This document shows, piece after piece, positions 48,037 to 56,965 of a stretch of 64,000 bases of DNA (positions are counted from its first letter, which is position 1; the number at the start of each line of letters is the position of its first letter). Source of the DNA: Thiohalocapsa sp963704155 (GTDB lineage Bacteria; Pseudomonadota; Gammaproteobacteria; Chromatiales; Chromatiaceae); contig CAVPHF010000041.1 in assembly GCA_963704155.1 (NCBI GenBank), positions 37,490 through 101,489 on the forward strand. The letters run 5' to 3'. A model generated the notes under the pieces. That model worked only from the letters and a program-made list of their open reading frames with translations. It did not search any database and was not told the DNA's origin. A program made the position numbers and the translations under genes.

Positions 48037-48312
48037 ATGAAACTTATCGCGTTGACCGTCCTATGTCTGCTTCCGCTGTTTGCCTGGGCAGAAGACGGAC
48101 CCAGTGCGTTGCAGAGCCTGGATCTGTCCGGTACGCAATCCGGCCCGGGATGTGTATCAGCGTGCGAGGCGACCTTGGCGGCATGCAAGCAATTCTGTCG
48201 GGATAGCACCGCGCGGGGCGACGTCAGGCACTTCGATGAGCCGGATGTGCCGGTATCGGCCTGCATCAGCGACTGCGAGACCGAGGCGTCGATCTGCAAG
48301 AAGGACTGCTGA
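48037..48312 (+). CDS. Cys-rich periplasmic protein with duplicated CX3C-X6-CX3C motif
   Basis: 91 residues. GAGGAG lies seven bases before the ATG, followed by a signal peptide (MKLIALTVLCLLPLFAWA, cleavage before EDGPS). The mature protein has exactly eight cysteines in two identical spacings: CVSACEATLAACKQFC and CISDCETEASICKKDC, each CX3C-X6-CX3C. That pattern predicts two helical hairpins, each locked by two disulfides, or eight metal-binding thiols. No known family recognised. It sits between a lipoprotein gene and a LysM-HdeA protein, so a periplasmic stress or redox role is plausible. Confidence 0.75.
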   Translation: MKLIALTVLCLLPLFAWAEDGPSALQSLDLSGTQSGPGCVSACEATLAACKQFCRDSTARGDVRHFDEPDVPVSACISDCETEASICKKDC

Positions 48313-48340
48313 CGCTTTGGCAAGGTCTCAGAACCTAACA

Positions 48341-48369
48341 CCCGCGAAGCGGGCTCTGACGCAACCGGC
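48341..48369. promoter_or_regulatory. Conserved 29-nt intergenic element, first copy
   Basis: A small hairpin CCCGC-GAA-GCGGG followed by ct-n-tgacgcaaccggc. The same 29 bases, with two mismatches, occur at 51177-51205. Each copy lies downstream of one envelope gene and upstream of another; no T-run follows, so a simple terminator is unlikely. Confidence 0.5.
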
Positions 48370-48407
48370 GATTTGTTCGCCATTCAACCAATAGGAATCG
48401 AAATCGT

Positions 48408-48965
48408 ATGCAACTCGAACAACCCACAGACCGCCAACAGCAAATCGCGACTGCTCTTAAGGGCGCCGGTGCAGCCCTCTCCCTATCCCTGATCCTTGCG
48501 TTTGGCATAGCGCAGGCCGCCGACACCGGACCGCGCCCCCACGCTCAGGGCAAATACGATACCGTCAGCGCGACCTACCTGGTGGTCGAGGGCGACGATC
48601 TATTCGCCATCAGCCAGCGCTTCGAGGTTCCGATGGATACGCTCAAGGCCAATAACAAGATGACCTCGAGCGACGTCAAGATCGGACAGAAGCTGAAGAT
48701 CGGCGGGGCCGCGACCCACAGCGCGGCGACGAAAAAGCCCGTATCGAAGATGACCTGCGAAGACTTCCTCGTCTTGGATGAGTCGTTCCAGCCTGAGGCG
48801 GTGTCGATGGCCGTCGCCTATGGCAGCAATGGTGAGCCCGAAGCGGAAGCGCTCGCCGTGGAGGGGGTGGAAACAGTGACCCCGTACATCGTCGAGGAAT
48901 GCAAGAAGGCGCCGAAGGAGAGCTTCTGGAGAAAGGCGAAAGCGGAATACAAGAAGATGTTCTAG
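48408..48965 (+). CDS. LysM domain plus HdeA-like domain protein
   Basis: 185 residues. Signal peptide (LSLSLILAFGIAQAADT), LysM domain (VSATYLVVEGDDLFAISQRF to KIGQKLKIGG), a short linker, then an HdeA/HdeB-like domain, MTCEDFLVLDESFQP with its second cysteine in VEECKKAPKESFW forming the expected disulfide. HdeA-type proteins are acid-activated periplasmic chaperones; the LysM would hold this one on peptidoglycan. AGGAA lies 11 bases upstream. A second, LysM-free HdeA-type gene is at 50720-51028. Confidence 0.8.
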   Translation: MQLEQPTDRQQQIATALKGAGAALSLSLILAFGIAQAADTGPRPHAQGKYDTVSATYLVVEGDDLFAISQRFEVPMDTLKANNKMTSSDVKIGQKLKIGGAATHSAATKKPVSKMTCEDFLVLDESFQPEAVSMAVAYGSNGEPEAEALAVEGVETVTPYIVEECKKAPKESFWRKAKAEYKKMF

Positions 48966-48969
48966 CCCG

Positions 48970-49052
48970 TAGGCTGGGTTGAGGTACGAAACCCAGCATC
49001 GCTGGTATCGTAAGCCTGCGAAACGCTGGGGTTCGTAAGCTCAGCCCAGCCA
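48970..49052. repeat. GTAGGCTGGGTT palindromic element, first copy
   Basis: 83 bases opening with gtaggctgggttgag and closing with ctcagcccagcc, imperfect inverted ends; internal aacccagc/gctgggg pairs add a second stem. It resembles the element at 56966-57051 and could form a long hairpin. It follows the LysM-HdeA stop directly. Confidence 0.7.
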
Positions 49053-49209
49053 AACTCGTGCTCTGGTTTCGGGGTCCACTTTAAGGCGATTTCTGTCAAC
49101 AAACATACCGCCTGACCGTGTTATGAAAATGGTCGTAATGAAGTTCGGGTAGGTCGAATTTTCCGCTCCGACACCCCGACGGGCTTGGGCCATCTCGCTT
49201 CTTGGGTTT

Positions 49210-50259
49210 ATGGTTTTTCTCGGTGGCTGCACTCAGTTGGATCCGAAGCCGGTGCAGGCCGGGCGCAACGACTACAACAAGGTCCTGGCGCGCTCAGATC
49301 AGGAGGAACAGCTAATGAACCTGGTCCGCATGCGCTATGCGGACAACCCCTTGATGCTCGACGTCAGCAGCATTTCTACGTCCTTTGAGTGGTCTCAGGA
49401 CCTATCCGCCGTCGGGAGTGCGTTTGACTCGGCTGAGTCGGACAGCGGTGTCGGCGTTGGCGGTAGTCTCGGGTACCGCGAGATGCCGACCGTGACCTAC
49501 ACGCCTTTGGGCGGAGCGGACTTCGTGCGCAACGTCATGACGCCGGTGCCGCTCGACTCGTTCTTACTGTTGGGAAATTCGGCCTGGAGCATCGAGCGCC
49601 TGTCGCGGGTGATGGTCAATAGCATGAATGGTTTGAGCAACGCCCGTCGGGCGTCCGGCCCCACGCCCTTCGAAGCCCCCGACTATCAGGAGTTTAAGCG
49701 CGCTGCCGAGCTATTTCGCGCCTTGCAGCTAAGCGGTTTGGCCATAGAAGGTTACGCAAAGCGGGGAAGCCAGGAAATCCCCGTGATTCGATTTGAGCCT
49801 GGCTTTCGGGAAACGGCCGAGACCAAGGAGTTGGCCAGTCTTATTGGACTGCGGCCGGGGCAGCCTTTTGCCACCCTCGACACCTTCTCAAGGCGGCCGC
49901 GACCCGACGCGGTCGGGCTGGAGATGGGTTCTCTTGCCGGCATCATGTTCTTTCTCTCCCACGCGGTGGAGGTGCCGAAGAAAGACCTAGAGGCTGGGCG
50001 GGTGGCAATTACCCGTCAAGCGGACGGGCGAGCGTTTGACTGGTCGGCCGTGCTTGGCGATCTGCTCGTCATCAAATCGGCGTCCAAAGAACCTACGAAT
50101 GCGGCATGGGCCATGTTTTATCGCGGCAGTTGGTTCTACATCGATGACGCCGACGTCCAATCGAAGTACACCTTCATGCTGCTGACCAAACTCACCGCAA
50201 TTCAAGCCGGCGAGATCGAGCGCACCGCGCCAGTCCTTACCTTGCCGGTGGGCGGTTAA
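49210..50259 (+). CDS. Lipoprotein, unknown function, start problem
   Basis: At least 349 residues. ATG 49210 is the first canonical start but gives only MVFLGGC, too short for a signal peptide; the frame upstream reads PTPRRAWAISLLGFMVFLGGC, a good lipoprotein signal with lipobox LGGC. Going further up there is ATG 49139 with an in-frame TAG at its fifth codon. So the real start is lost, non-canonical, or hidden by a sequence error. The mature protein (TQLDPKPVQAGRNDYN, LMNLVRMRYADNPLMLDVSS) is not a family I recognise. Same strand as the neighbouring envelope genes. Confidence 0.65.
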   Translation: MVFLGGCTQLDPKPVQAGRNDYNKVLARSDQEEQLMNLVRMRYADNPLMLDVSSISTSFEWSQDLSAVGSAFDSAESDSGVGVGGSLGYREMPTVTYTPLGGADFVRNVMTPVPLDSFLLLGNSAWSIERLSRVMVNSMNGLSNARRASGPTPFEAPDYQEFKRAAELFRALQLSGLAIEGYAKRGSQEIPVIRFEPGFRETAETKELASLIGLRPGQPFATLDTFSRRPRPDAVGLEMGSLAGIMFFLSHAVEVPKKDLEAGRVAITRQADGRAFDWSAVLGDLLVIKSASKEPTNAAWAMFYRGSWFYIDDADVQSKYTFMLLTKLTAIQAGEIERTAPVLTLPVGG

Positions 50260-50282
50260 CTGTTGGACTAACTCGTATTAAA

Positions 50283-50460
50283 CCGCGCACCAACGTAGAA
50301 CTGTTGTCGGCCAACCTGACCCAAGTGTGAGCGACAATCTGTCTTAACCTTCTCCCGCTCCGAGGCTGGATTGAGCTGCAGAAGCCGAGTCTGTTCATTT
50401 GGCGCGAAATGGTAGCTCGCGACCTCGGCTGATCCGGCATAATCCGCCGCGCGTGTCTAG
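50283..50460. repeat. Dispersed repeat, copy D
   Basis: Aligns with 43207-43383 for about 178 bases (cgcgcacca, gtcggccaacctg, tttggcgcgaaatggtagctcg, ctcggctgatccggcat). Minus-strand reading again gives SYHFAPN. From here to 50700 no gene is supported. Confidence 0.7.
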
Positions 50461-50719
50461 AGATTTCCTGATCCTTTAGAGGAACGACTGGTGAGCCGAC
50501 CACCGGTTGCGCTACGCCAAGGCCGCCAGGCCGTTCGACGGACAATCACCGGGAAAGATGTCTACGGAACGCATGCCGTTCGGGCACCAACGCGGATGGC
50601 GGCGCAAGGCACTCGATTGGCGTTGCCAAGGGGATTCCCAAGCAATGCCCTGGTCGGCGCGCTCGTCACAAACCTTCATGACCCGGTAGCGGGTCGAAAC
50701 TGTCAGGAAATGTATAGCG

Positions 50720-51028
50720 ATAAAGAAAGCAGCAATTGCACTTTCCCTGGGCGCGGGCCTTGGCATTCTGTTGTCGGTGGGCGCCGCGAGCGCGGACAAG
50801 ATTAAAGATGTCACCTGCGATCAGTTCCTCGCCATGGACGAATCGCAACAGGACGACATCGTCTATTGGATGAGCGGCATCGAGGCGGCAGCGTCCAAGA
50901 AAGAGGTCGGCGCCGAGGATCTCGAAGTCGGCTATGACGCGTTCGGCCAACCGGTTGCAGCGGTCGTGACGGCGTGCGAGGGCGACAAAGAGGCCTCGCT
51001 GTGGACGAAGATCAAAGAGCACTTCTAA
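50720..51028 (+). CDS. HdeA/HdeB-like periplasmic protein
   Basis: About 102 residues. KKAAIALSLGAGLGILLSVG is a signal peptide with cleavage near ASADK; the mature part, DVTCDQFLAMDESQQDDIVYWM with a second cysteine in VVTACEGDKEASLW, is HdeA-like (two Cys for one disulfide). No ATG, GTG or TTG lies in frame between the upstream TAG (50687) and TTG 50771, which falls inside the signal peptide. ATA 50720, with AGGA about ten bases upstream, is in the right place to be a rare or mutated start. Probable acid-stress chaperone if expressed. Confidence 0.65.
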   Translation: MKKAAIALSLGAGLGILLSVGAASADKIKDVTCDQFLAMDESQQDDIVYWMSGIEAAASKKEVGAEDLEVGYDAFGQPVAAVVTACEGDKEASLWTKIKEHF

Positions 51029-51341
51029 TGATTTAGGCGGCGCGCTCGCGGGCGAAACTGCGAGCGCGCCGACTGGCAGAACCGAGGTCAGGTCCAGTTG
51101 CTGTTTGCAACATTGCGCCAATCACTTGCCGCGAATTGAGCATGGCGATTGACTGCCTGTGTGGCGCAAGACAGCGCCCGCGACGCGGGCTATGACGCAA
51201 CCGGCAAGCTGGTCGCTGGTCGCCATCAAAAGAAGTGGACGCGAATACGTGTCGGCTTGAGATGCCGCCTTTTCAAGCGCTTAGGCGCTTGACAATGAAA
51301 GACCATCCATCCTGTATAAGCTCGCACGGGAATTAAGAATC
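51029..51341. promoter_or_regulatory. Intergenic region with second copy of the 29-nt element
   Basis: 313 bases with no gene. Positions 51177-51205 repeat the 48341-48369 element with two mismatches; here the hairpin is longer (GCCCGC-GAC-GCGGGC, 51176-51190). The region just before 51342 is AT-rich and should hold the PPK2 promoter. Confidence 0.5.
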
Positions 51342-52262
51342 ATGACCTACAGAAAACGATTCGGCATCGCCCCTGGTTCAAAGGTGGACTTGAGCAAGAT
51401 CGATGCGGGGTTCAAAGATCAGCACGAAACGCATCAGGATGCGCTGGCGGAAATCGAAGCGCATAACCAGAAGCTGCACGATCTGCAATACCTGATGTAC
51501 GCGGAGGGCAAGCAATCCCTACTGATCGTGCTACAGGGGCGCGATGCCGCCGGTAAGGATGGCACGATCAACCACGTACTCGGGGCGATGAATCCACAGG
51601 GCTGTTCCGTCACGGGTTTCAAGGTCCCGTCCAAGGAGGAGTCCGCCCATGATTTCCTGTGGCGCTATCACCAGCACACGCCGGGCAAGGGGCAAGTGGC
51701 TATCTTCAACCGTTCCCACTATGAAGATGTTCTGGTGCAACGCGTGCACGGAATGGTTCCGCGCCCGGTCTGGTCCAAGCGCTACGCACACATCAACGCC
51801 TTCGAGCAGATGCTCGCCGACAATGGCACACATATCCTGAAGTTCTATCTCCACATCGATAGCGACGAACAACTCCGGCGCTTCAAGCAGCGCATCGATG
51901 ATCCGGCGCGGCATTGGAAAATCAGCGAGGGTGACTATGCCGAACGCCCGTTTTGGGATGCCTACACCAGCGCGTTCGAGGATGCGCTCGGCAAATGCAG
52001 CACCGAGCAAGCGCCCTGGTTTGTCATCCCGTCCAACCACAAGTGGTTCCGGAACCTGGCGATTTCGAAAATCGTCGTGGAGACGCTTGAGTCGCTGAAG
52101 ATGTCGTTCCCCGCGCCCTCGGTGGATATGGGAGAGATCATGAGCAAGTACCACAGCATGGCAGAACAAGCGGGCCTCGCTGATCCAGATGCTTCGGTCG
52201 AGACGGGAAGCGACGGCGCCAAGAAGAAAAAGAAAAAGAGAAAAAGCAAGAAGGACAAGTAG
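51342..52262 (+). CDS. Polyphosphate:nucleotide phosphotransferase, PPK2 family
   Basis: 306 residues. Walker A GRDAAGKDGTI, FNRSHYEDVLVQRVHG (Walker B-like), DEQLRRFKQRIDDPARHWKIS (lid) and APWFVIPSNHKWFRNLAI place it in the PPK2 family, in the subgroup with HYEDVLV rather than SWYNRA, often acting on AMP or ADP. It differs in these motifs from the PPK2 at 7270-8235, so the cell probably has two activities. The C-terminus ends in a lysine-rich tail (KKKKKKRKSKKDK), which could bind polyphosphate. Upstream of the proton ATPase on the same strand. Confidence 0.9.
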   Translation: MTYRKRFGIAPGSKVDLSKIDAGFKDQHETHQDALAEIEAHNQKLHDLQYLMYAEGKQSLLIVLQGRDAAGKDGTINHVLGAMNPQGCSVTGFKVPSKEESAHDFLWRYHQHTPGKGQVAIFNRSHYEDVLVQRVHGMVPRPVWSKRYAHINAFEQMLADNGTHILKFYLHIDSDEQLRRFKQRIDDPARHWKISEGDYAERPFWDAYTSAFEDALGKCSTEQAPWFVIPSNHKWFRNLAISKIVVETLESLKMSFPAPSVDMGEIMSKYHSMAEQAGLADPDASVETGSDGAKKKKKKRKSKKDK

Positions 52263-52428
52263 CGCGAAAACGAATACCCCTGGTTGCAGCCCATTGCTGG
52301 CGGCCGCGCTTTCTGTTTCCAACACGGTGTTGACACATTGTCTACGGGCGCGCAGTGGTGCCGTCCAACCGCGTACGCCATTAAGGTTGAACCGTGGCCA
52401 CCCACGGGCTCAAGAGCGAGGAACGAAC

Positions 52429-55050
52429 ATGAACGATGCAAAGGCCGTGGGCAACCCGGCGTCGGCAGGCGGACTGGTCGATCTGGACAAGCGACCAGTC
52501 GCCGAGGTCCTGGCAGCACTGGACGTGAAGGCAGACAAGGGATTGAGCAAGGCGGAGGCGGAACAACGACTGGTCCAGTACGGACCAAACGCCCTGGTCG
52601 AAAAGAAACAGGGGCTGCTCGCCAAGCTACTAGGCCCTTTCACCGGGCCTATCGCCTACATGATCGAGGCTGCCGCGGTGGTCTCCGCCTTCCTCGGGCG
52701 CTGGGACGACTTCGCCGTCATCTTCGGCCTGCTGGTCTTCAATGCAGCCCTGGAGTTCTGGCAGGACCGCAAGGCATCCTCCGCGCTGGCCGCACTCAAG
52801 AACAGCCTGGCGCCGGAGGCCACCGCGCTGCGTGAAGGTCAATGGCAGACCGTGCAGGCCGCGAACTTGGTGCCGGGCGACGTCGTCAAGATACGACTGG
52901 GCGTGATCGTCCCGGCCGACCTGCGCCTGATCGGAGGCGACCATGCCGCCATCGACCAGGCAGCACTGACCGGCGAATCACTGCCGGCTGACAAGAAGGT
53001 CGGTGACGCGGCCTATTCCGGCAGTGTGGTCAAAGAGGGCGAGATGGAGGGTGTCGTCATCGCCACCGGCTCCAACACCTTTTTTGGGCGCACCGCTCAG
53101 CTGGTAGCCGGCGCCGGGTCGGTCAGCCATGCCCAGACCGCGATGTTCCAGATCGCCAACTTCTTGATCATCGTCGCGGTGGTGCTGGCGCTGATTATGG
53201 TCGGGTTCGATGTCTGGCGCGACATCGTGATACAGGACGATTGGAAGTGGGACGACGCGCTCAACATCCTGCAGTTCGTGTTGATTCTGCTGGTGGCGTC
53301 CATTCCGGTCGCGATGCCGGCCGTGTTCTCGATCACCATGGCCTTGGGGGCGCTCGCGCTGTCGAAGGAGAAGGCGATCGTCTCCAAGCTCTCAGCGATC
53401 GAGGAGATGGCGGGCGTCGACATCCTCTGCTCCGACAAGACGGGCACCCTGACCAAAAACGTCCTGACCCTGGCCGACCCGATCCTGTTCACCAGCACCG
53501 ATCCGCAGGAGGTGGTGCTGGCGGGCGCCCTGGCGTCGAAGATCGAGGACCGCGACGCCATCGACACCGCCGTGATCGGCGCGCTACAGGATCAAGACGC
53601 CCTCTCCGCCTACAAACAGGTCAAGTACAAGCCATTCGACCCGGTCGGCAAGCGCACCCAGGCCGAGGTTTCGGCGCCCGACGGCAAGACTATGCTCGTG
53701 TCCAAGGGGGCACCGCAAGTGATCGCCGCATTGGCCACACTGGACGATGGAGAGGCTGCGAAGGTCAAGCAGGTGGTCGAGGACCTTGGCACCAAGGGCT
53801 ATCGCGCTCTAGGCGTCGCTCGCTCCGACGACGAGGGCAAGACCTGGAGCCTGCTCGGCATCCTGCCGATGTTCGACCCGCCGCGGGACGATTCCAAGAC
53901 CACCATTGATGAGGCCGCTATCAAGGGCGTACGGGTCAAGATGGTCACCGGCGACGATACCGCCATCGCCCGGGAAACCGCTCGCCAGCTCGGCCTGGGA
54001 ACCAACATCATCCCGGCGGCGGAAGCCTTCCCCAAAGACATGGACCCCAACAACGTCCCGCCGGACATCGCCGAGGCCATCGAGCGGGCGGACGGGTTCG
54101 CGCGGGTGTTTCCGGAGCACAAGTACGCCATTGTTAAGGCGTTACAGGATCGCGGCCATCTAGTGGCCATGACCGGAGACGGCGTCAACGACGCGCCGGC
54201 ACTGAAACAGGCGGACTGCGGCACCGCCGTATCCGGGGCCACCGACGCGGCTCGCGGCGCGGCGGCCTTGATCCTGACAGCGCCGGGCTTGTCGGTCATC
54301 AACAGCGCGATCGACGAGGCACGGCGCATTTTCGGCCGGATCAACAGCTACACCATCTACCGCGTGGCGCTGACCATGGACATCATGTTCCTGGTCGTGC
54401 TGTCCACGCTGCTGCTGGAGTTCACGCCGCTGACCGCGATCATGATCGTTGTCCTGGCCGTCCTCGACGATGCGCCGATCATGGCCATCGCCTATGACAA
54501 CACCGAGGTGGCACCGCAACCGATCCGCTGGAAGATGCGACGTGTGCTTGGGGTGGCCTCGGTGCTCGGCTTTTTCTCCGTGGTGCAGTCATTCGGCCTG
54601 CTACTGATCGGTTTCGAGATCCTGAGCAGCGAATCGGAACAAGCCTTGTTCCAACTCTTCACTAAGCCCGAGCTGCAATCAGTGATGTTCCTGCAGATCG
54701 TGCTCGGCGGCCACTTCCTGCTCTACAACACGCGTACCGCGCGCTGGTTCTTCCTGCCGCCGTTCCCGAGCCTCCCGCTCAATGCCGCACTCTGGGCAAC
54801 CAACATTCTCGCAATCCTGATGTGCGCCTACGGCTGGCTGGTGCCCAAGCTGTCGTGGACTACCATCGGTTGGGTTCTGGCCTACACCCTGGTCTGGGTG
54901 TTCCTGATGGACATTATCAAGCGGGCTACCTATGCCCTGGCCGATCACAAGACCGGGTGGCAGGCGAAGCAGCGGCGCACGATCAACCAGCCGCTCGGCG
55001 CGAGCGATACCAAGGTCCCCGCGGCCGGCGCCGAAGCCGCGTCGTCGTAA
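52429..55050 (+). CDS. Plasma-membrane-type proton-exporting P-type ATPase
   Basis: 873 residues, type IIIA P-ATPase like fungal and archaeal H+-ATPases. In order: N-terminal helical domain, DQAALTGESLPADKK (actuator TGES near 180), IPVAMPAVFSITMALGALAL in the membrane, phosphorylation site CSDKTGTLTKN (Asp336), then MVTGDDTAIARETA and MTGDGVNDAPALKQADCG. GAGGAA lies six bases before ATG 52429. Uses ATP to expel protons, helping pH homeostasis, and would fit with the neighbouring HdeA-type acid chaperones. The following carrier gene may be cotranscribed (gap about 115 bases). Confidence 0.93.
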   Translation: MNDAKAVGNPASAGGLVDLDKRPVAEVLAALDVKADKGLSKAEAEQRLVQYGPNALVEKKQGLLAKLLGPFTGPIAYMIEAAAVVSAFLGRWDDFAVIFGLLVFNAALEFWQDRKASSALAALKNSLAPEATALREGQWQTVQAANLVPGDVVKIRLGVIVPADLRLIGGDHAAIDQAALTGESLPADKKVGDAAYSGSVVKEGEMEGVVIATGSNTFFGRTAQLVAGAGSVSHAQTAMFQIANFLIIVAVVLALIMVGFDVWRDIVIQDDWKWDDALNILQFVLILLVASIPVAMPAVFSITMALGALALSKEKAIVSKLSAIEEMAGVDILCSDKTGTLTKNVLTLADPILFTSTDPQEVVLAGALASKIEDRDAIDTAVIGALQDQDALSAYKQVKYKPFDPVGKRTQAEVSAPDGKTMLVSKGAPQVIAALATLDDGEAAKVKQVVEDLGTKGYRALGVARSDDEGKTWSLLGILPMFDPPRDDSKTTIDEAAIKGVRVKMVTGDDTAIARETARQLGLGTNIIPAAEAFPKDMDPNNVPPDIAEAIERADGFARVFPEHKYAIVKALQDRGHLVAMTGDGVNDAPALKQADCGTAVSGATDAARGAAALILTAPGLSVINSAIDEARRIFGRINSYTIYRVALTMDIMFLVVLSTLLLEFTPLTAIMIVVLAVLDDAPIMAIAYDNTEVAPQPIRWKMRRVLGVASVLGFFSVVQSFGLLLIGFEILSSESEQALFQLFTKPELQSVMFLQIVLGGHFLLYNTRTARWFFLPPFPSLPLNAALWATNILAILMCAYGWLVPKLSWTTIGWVLAYTLVWVFLMDIIKRATYALADHKTGWQAKQRRTINQPLGASDTKVPAAGAEAASS

Positions 55051-55164
55051 GATTGGTCAGGCGCGCCGGGGCTTGCGGTCTTCAGACCATCGCAGGGATG
55101 CGAGCATGCGCTTTAGCTCGGCAGGTATCTTCCGCGTTCACTACCCTTACGCGAGGCCGATGAT

Positions 55165-56394
55165 TTGTCCATTACCCTGATCGTTTTTCTGGTGGTCTAC
55201 CTCGGCATGATTCTGGGCAGGTTGCCCGGGCTGAAGATGGACCGCGCCTCGGTTGCGCTCGGCGGCGCAGTCGTCCTGCTCGCTCTCGGCGAGTTGGATC
55301 AGGCGGCCGCCATCGCCACCATCGACTTCGGGACGCTGGGCATGCTGTTCGGACTGATGCTGGTTTCGGTGCAGCTTCAGACGGCTGGCCTCTACGCGGC
55401 ACTCTCAGGTCTTGTGGCGCGAATCCAAGCCTCGCAGGTCATGCTGCTGGGCCTCCTGATCGCGTTGGTGGGGGTGCTGTCGGCCTTCCTCACCAACGAC
55501 GTGGTCGCGGTTGCGATGACCCCGGTGGTGCTGGCGATCGCACTGCGCCGCGGCATGAATCCGGTGCCATTCTTGCTCGCGATCGCGCTTGCCGCCAATG
55601 CCGGCTCGGTCGCGACCATTATCGGCAGCCCGCAGAACATGCTGATCGCGCAGCGGCTGGATCTGGGTTTCTCCGGGTATCTGGTGTATGCACTGGTCCC
55701 GGCGCTGCTGTCGCTGCTGGTGGTCTGGGCAGTGCTGGCCCTGATCTATCGCGGTCGCTGGGCGCTGCAACCCGGTGATGCGCCGCAGCCCGATGCCTTA
55801 CCTGATCCCTCCTTCGATCGATGGGAGACGATCAAGGGTCTGTTGGTGTTGTTGTTTTTCCTGTACTCCTTCGTGTTCACCGAATGGGACCGGGGCATGG
55901 TCGCGACCGTCGGTGGCGTGCTGATGCTGTTCAACGCCCGCTTCATGGCGCGGCCAATGCTCGAGCGCGTGGACTGGGACCTTCTGATCCTGTTCGTGGG
56001 GCTTTTCATCGTCAACGGCGCCTTCGCCAAGGCCGGTTTGGCGACGGACCTGGTGACTTGGCTGCGGACAATGGGTATCGACTTGCAGGACTCGGGCGTC
56101 TTGTTTGCGGTCACGGCCGTGCTGAGTGATATCACCTCCAACGTGCCGACCGTGATGCTGCTGCTCCCCTTTGCCGGACAAGACCCCCTGGCCGGGCCGC
56201 TGATGGCGCTCGCCAGCGGCCTCGCCAGCAACCTGATTATCATCGGCAGTCTCGCCAACATCATCGTCGTCGATGCGGCGGCCGCGAAGGGCCTTAAGAT
56301 TTCGTTCTGGAGCTTCGCCAAGGTCGGCCTGCCCGTCTCCGTTGTGACTCTGGCCATCGCCTATCTGTGGGTCAGGCTCGTGGTTGCGCACTGA
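55165..56394 (+). CDS. SLC13/ArsB-NhaD superfamily anion or ion transporter
   Basis: 409 residues, about eleven membrane segments. LGMLFGLMLVSVQLQTAGLY, FLTNDVVAVAMTPVVLAIAL, NAGSVATIIGSPQNMLIAQ and the second-half repeat DITSNVPTVMLLLPFAG ... NLIIIGSLANIIVVDAA match the ion-transporter superfamily, with the paired T/SNxP signatures. TTG 55165 follows GAGG at a suitable distance, giving MSITLIVFLVVYLG. Substrate undetermined: arsenite, dicarboxylate, sulfate or Na+/H+ exchange are all within the superfamily. Confidence 0.82.
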   Translation: MSITLIVFLVVYLGMILGRLPGLKMDRASVALGGAVVLLALGELDQAAAIATIDFGTLGMLFGLMLVSVQLQTAGLYAALSGLVARIQASQVMLLGLLIALVGVLSAFLTNDVVAVAMTPVVLAIALRRGMNPVPFLLAIALAANAGSVATIIGSPQNMLIAQRLDLGFSGYLVYALVPALLSLLVVWAVLALIYRGRWALQPGDAPQPDALPDPSFDRWETIKGLLVLLFFLYSFVFTEWDRGMVATVGGVLMLFNARFMARPMLERVDWDLLILFVGLFIVNGAFAKAGLATDLVTWLRTMGIDLQDSGVLFAVTAVLSDITSNVPTVMLLLPFAGQDPLAGPLMALASGLASNLIIIGSLANIIVVDAAAAKGLKISFWSFAKVGLPVSVVTLAIAYLWVRLVVAH

Positions 56395-56499
56395 CGACGT
56401 AGGCAAACTTGGCTCATCTGCAAGTATTCGGCGCCCCCAAGCAATTCAAGATCGGCATTGTCAGGAATGGGTGTGCCCCTGGATTGCACGTTAGGCGGA

Positions 56500-56790
56500 G
56501 GCTCATAACCATGCGAGCACCCGCCCCCGACCGACGATCAACAGCAGGCTTAGGGCGAATCCGATCACCAACAAACCGACCACGATTCTGCCAAACGCCG
56601 AGCATCGCCGACGGCAGCATGAGCACGGCGATGACAGCGAGGCCATCGATTCCCCCGAGCGCGAAGATCATCAACGGCTAGACCACGAAGCCACCCGCAC
56701 CCAGACCGCTTCGCGTGAAGCCAAGCAGGAAAGCCGCCGACAGCGCCACGGCCACCGCAAGCCCGGGAATAGGCTGCTCGAGAAAGGTAC
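56500..56790 (-). pseudogene. TauE/SafE-type exporter relic
   Basis: The minus strand reads VAVALSAAFLLGFTRSGLGAGGFVV, an in-frame TAG, then PLMIFALGGIDGLAVIAVLM and MLGVWQNRGRFVG, the start of a TauE/SafE sulfite-exporter-family protein. The rest is deleted; a C-terminal piece (GFALSLLLIVGRGRVLAWL) follows in another frame. Stop, deletion and frameshift make this a clear pseudogene. Confidence 0.7.
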
Positions 56791-56965
56791 TCGTTCACGG
56801 GGGAATGGCTGGGGGCTGGTCTTTCCTTTTGACTTTGGCTAGCCAATGGGGGTGGCGTCAACGGCGTCCCATTTCCTAGCGAGTTTCGACGCCGGCGCGG
56901 ACACAGCCAGTAGGCGACCGAGACAAAGCGGCAGTTGGAGGTTATTGACCAGCGGCTCCGAGTTC

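Noticed and set aside
48341..48369. Rho-independent terminator
   Set aside because: The stem is short and no T-run follows. The same downstream sequence is conserved in the second copy, which a terminator does not need.
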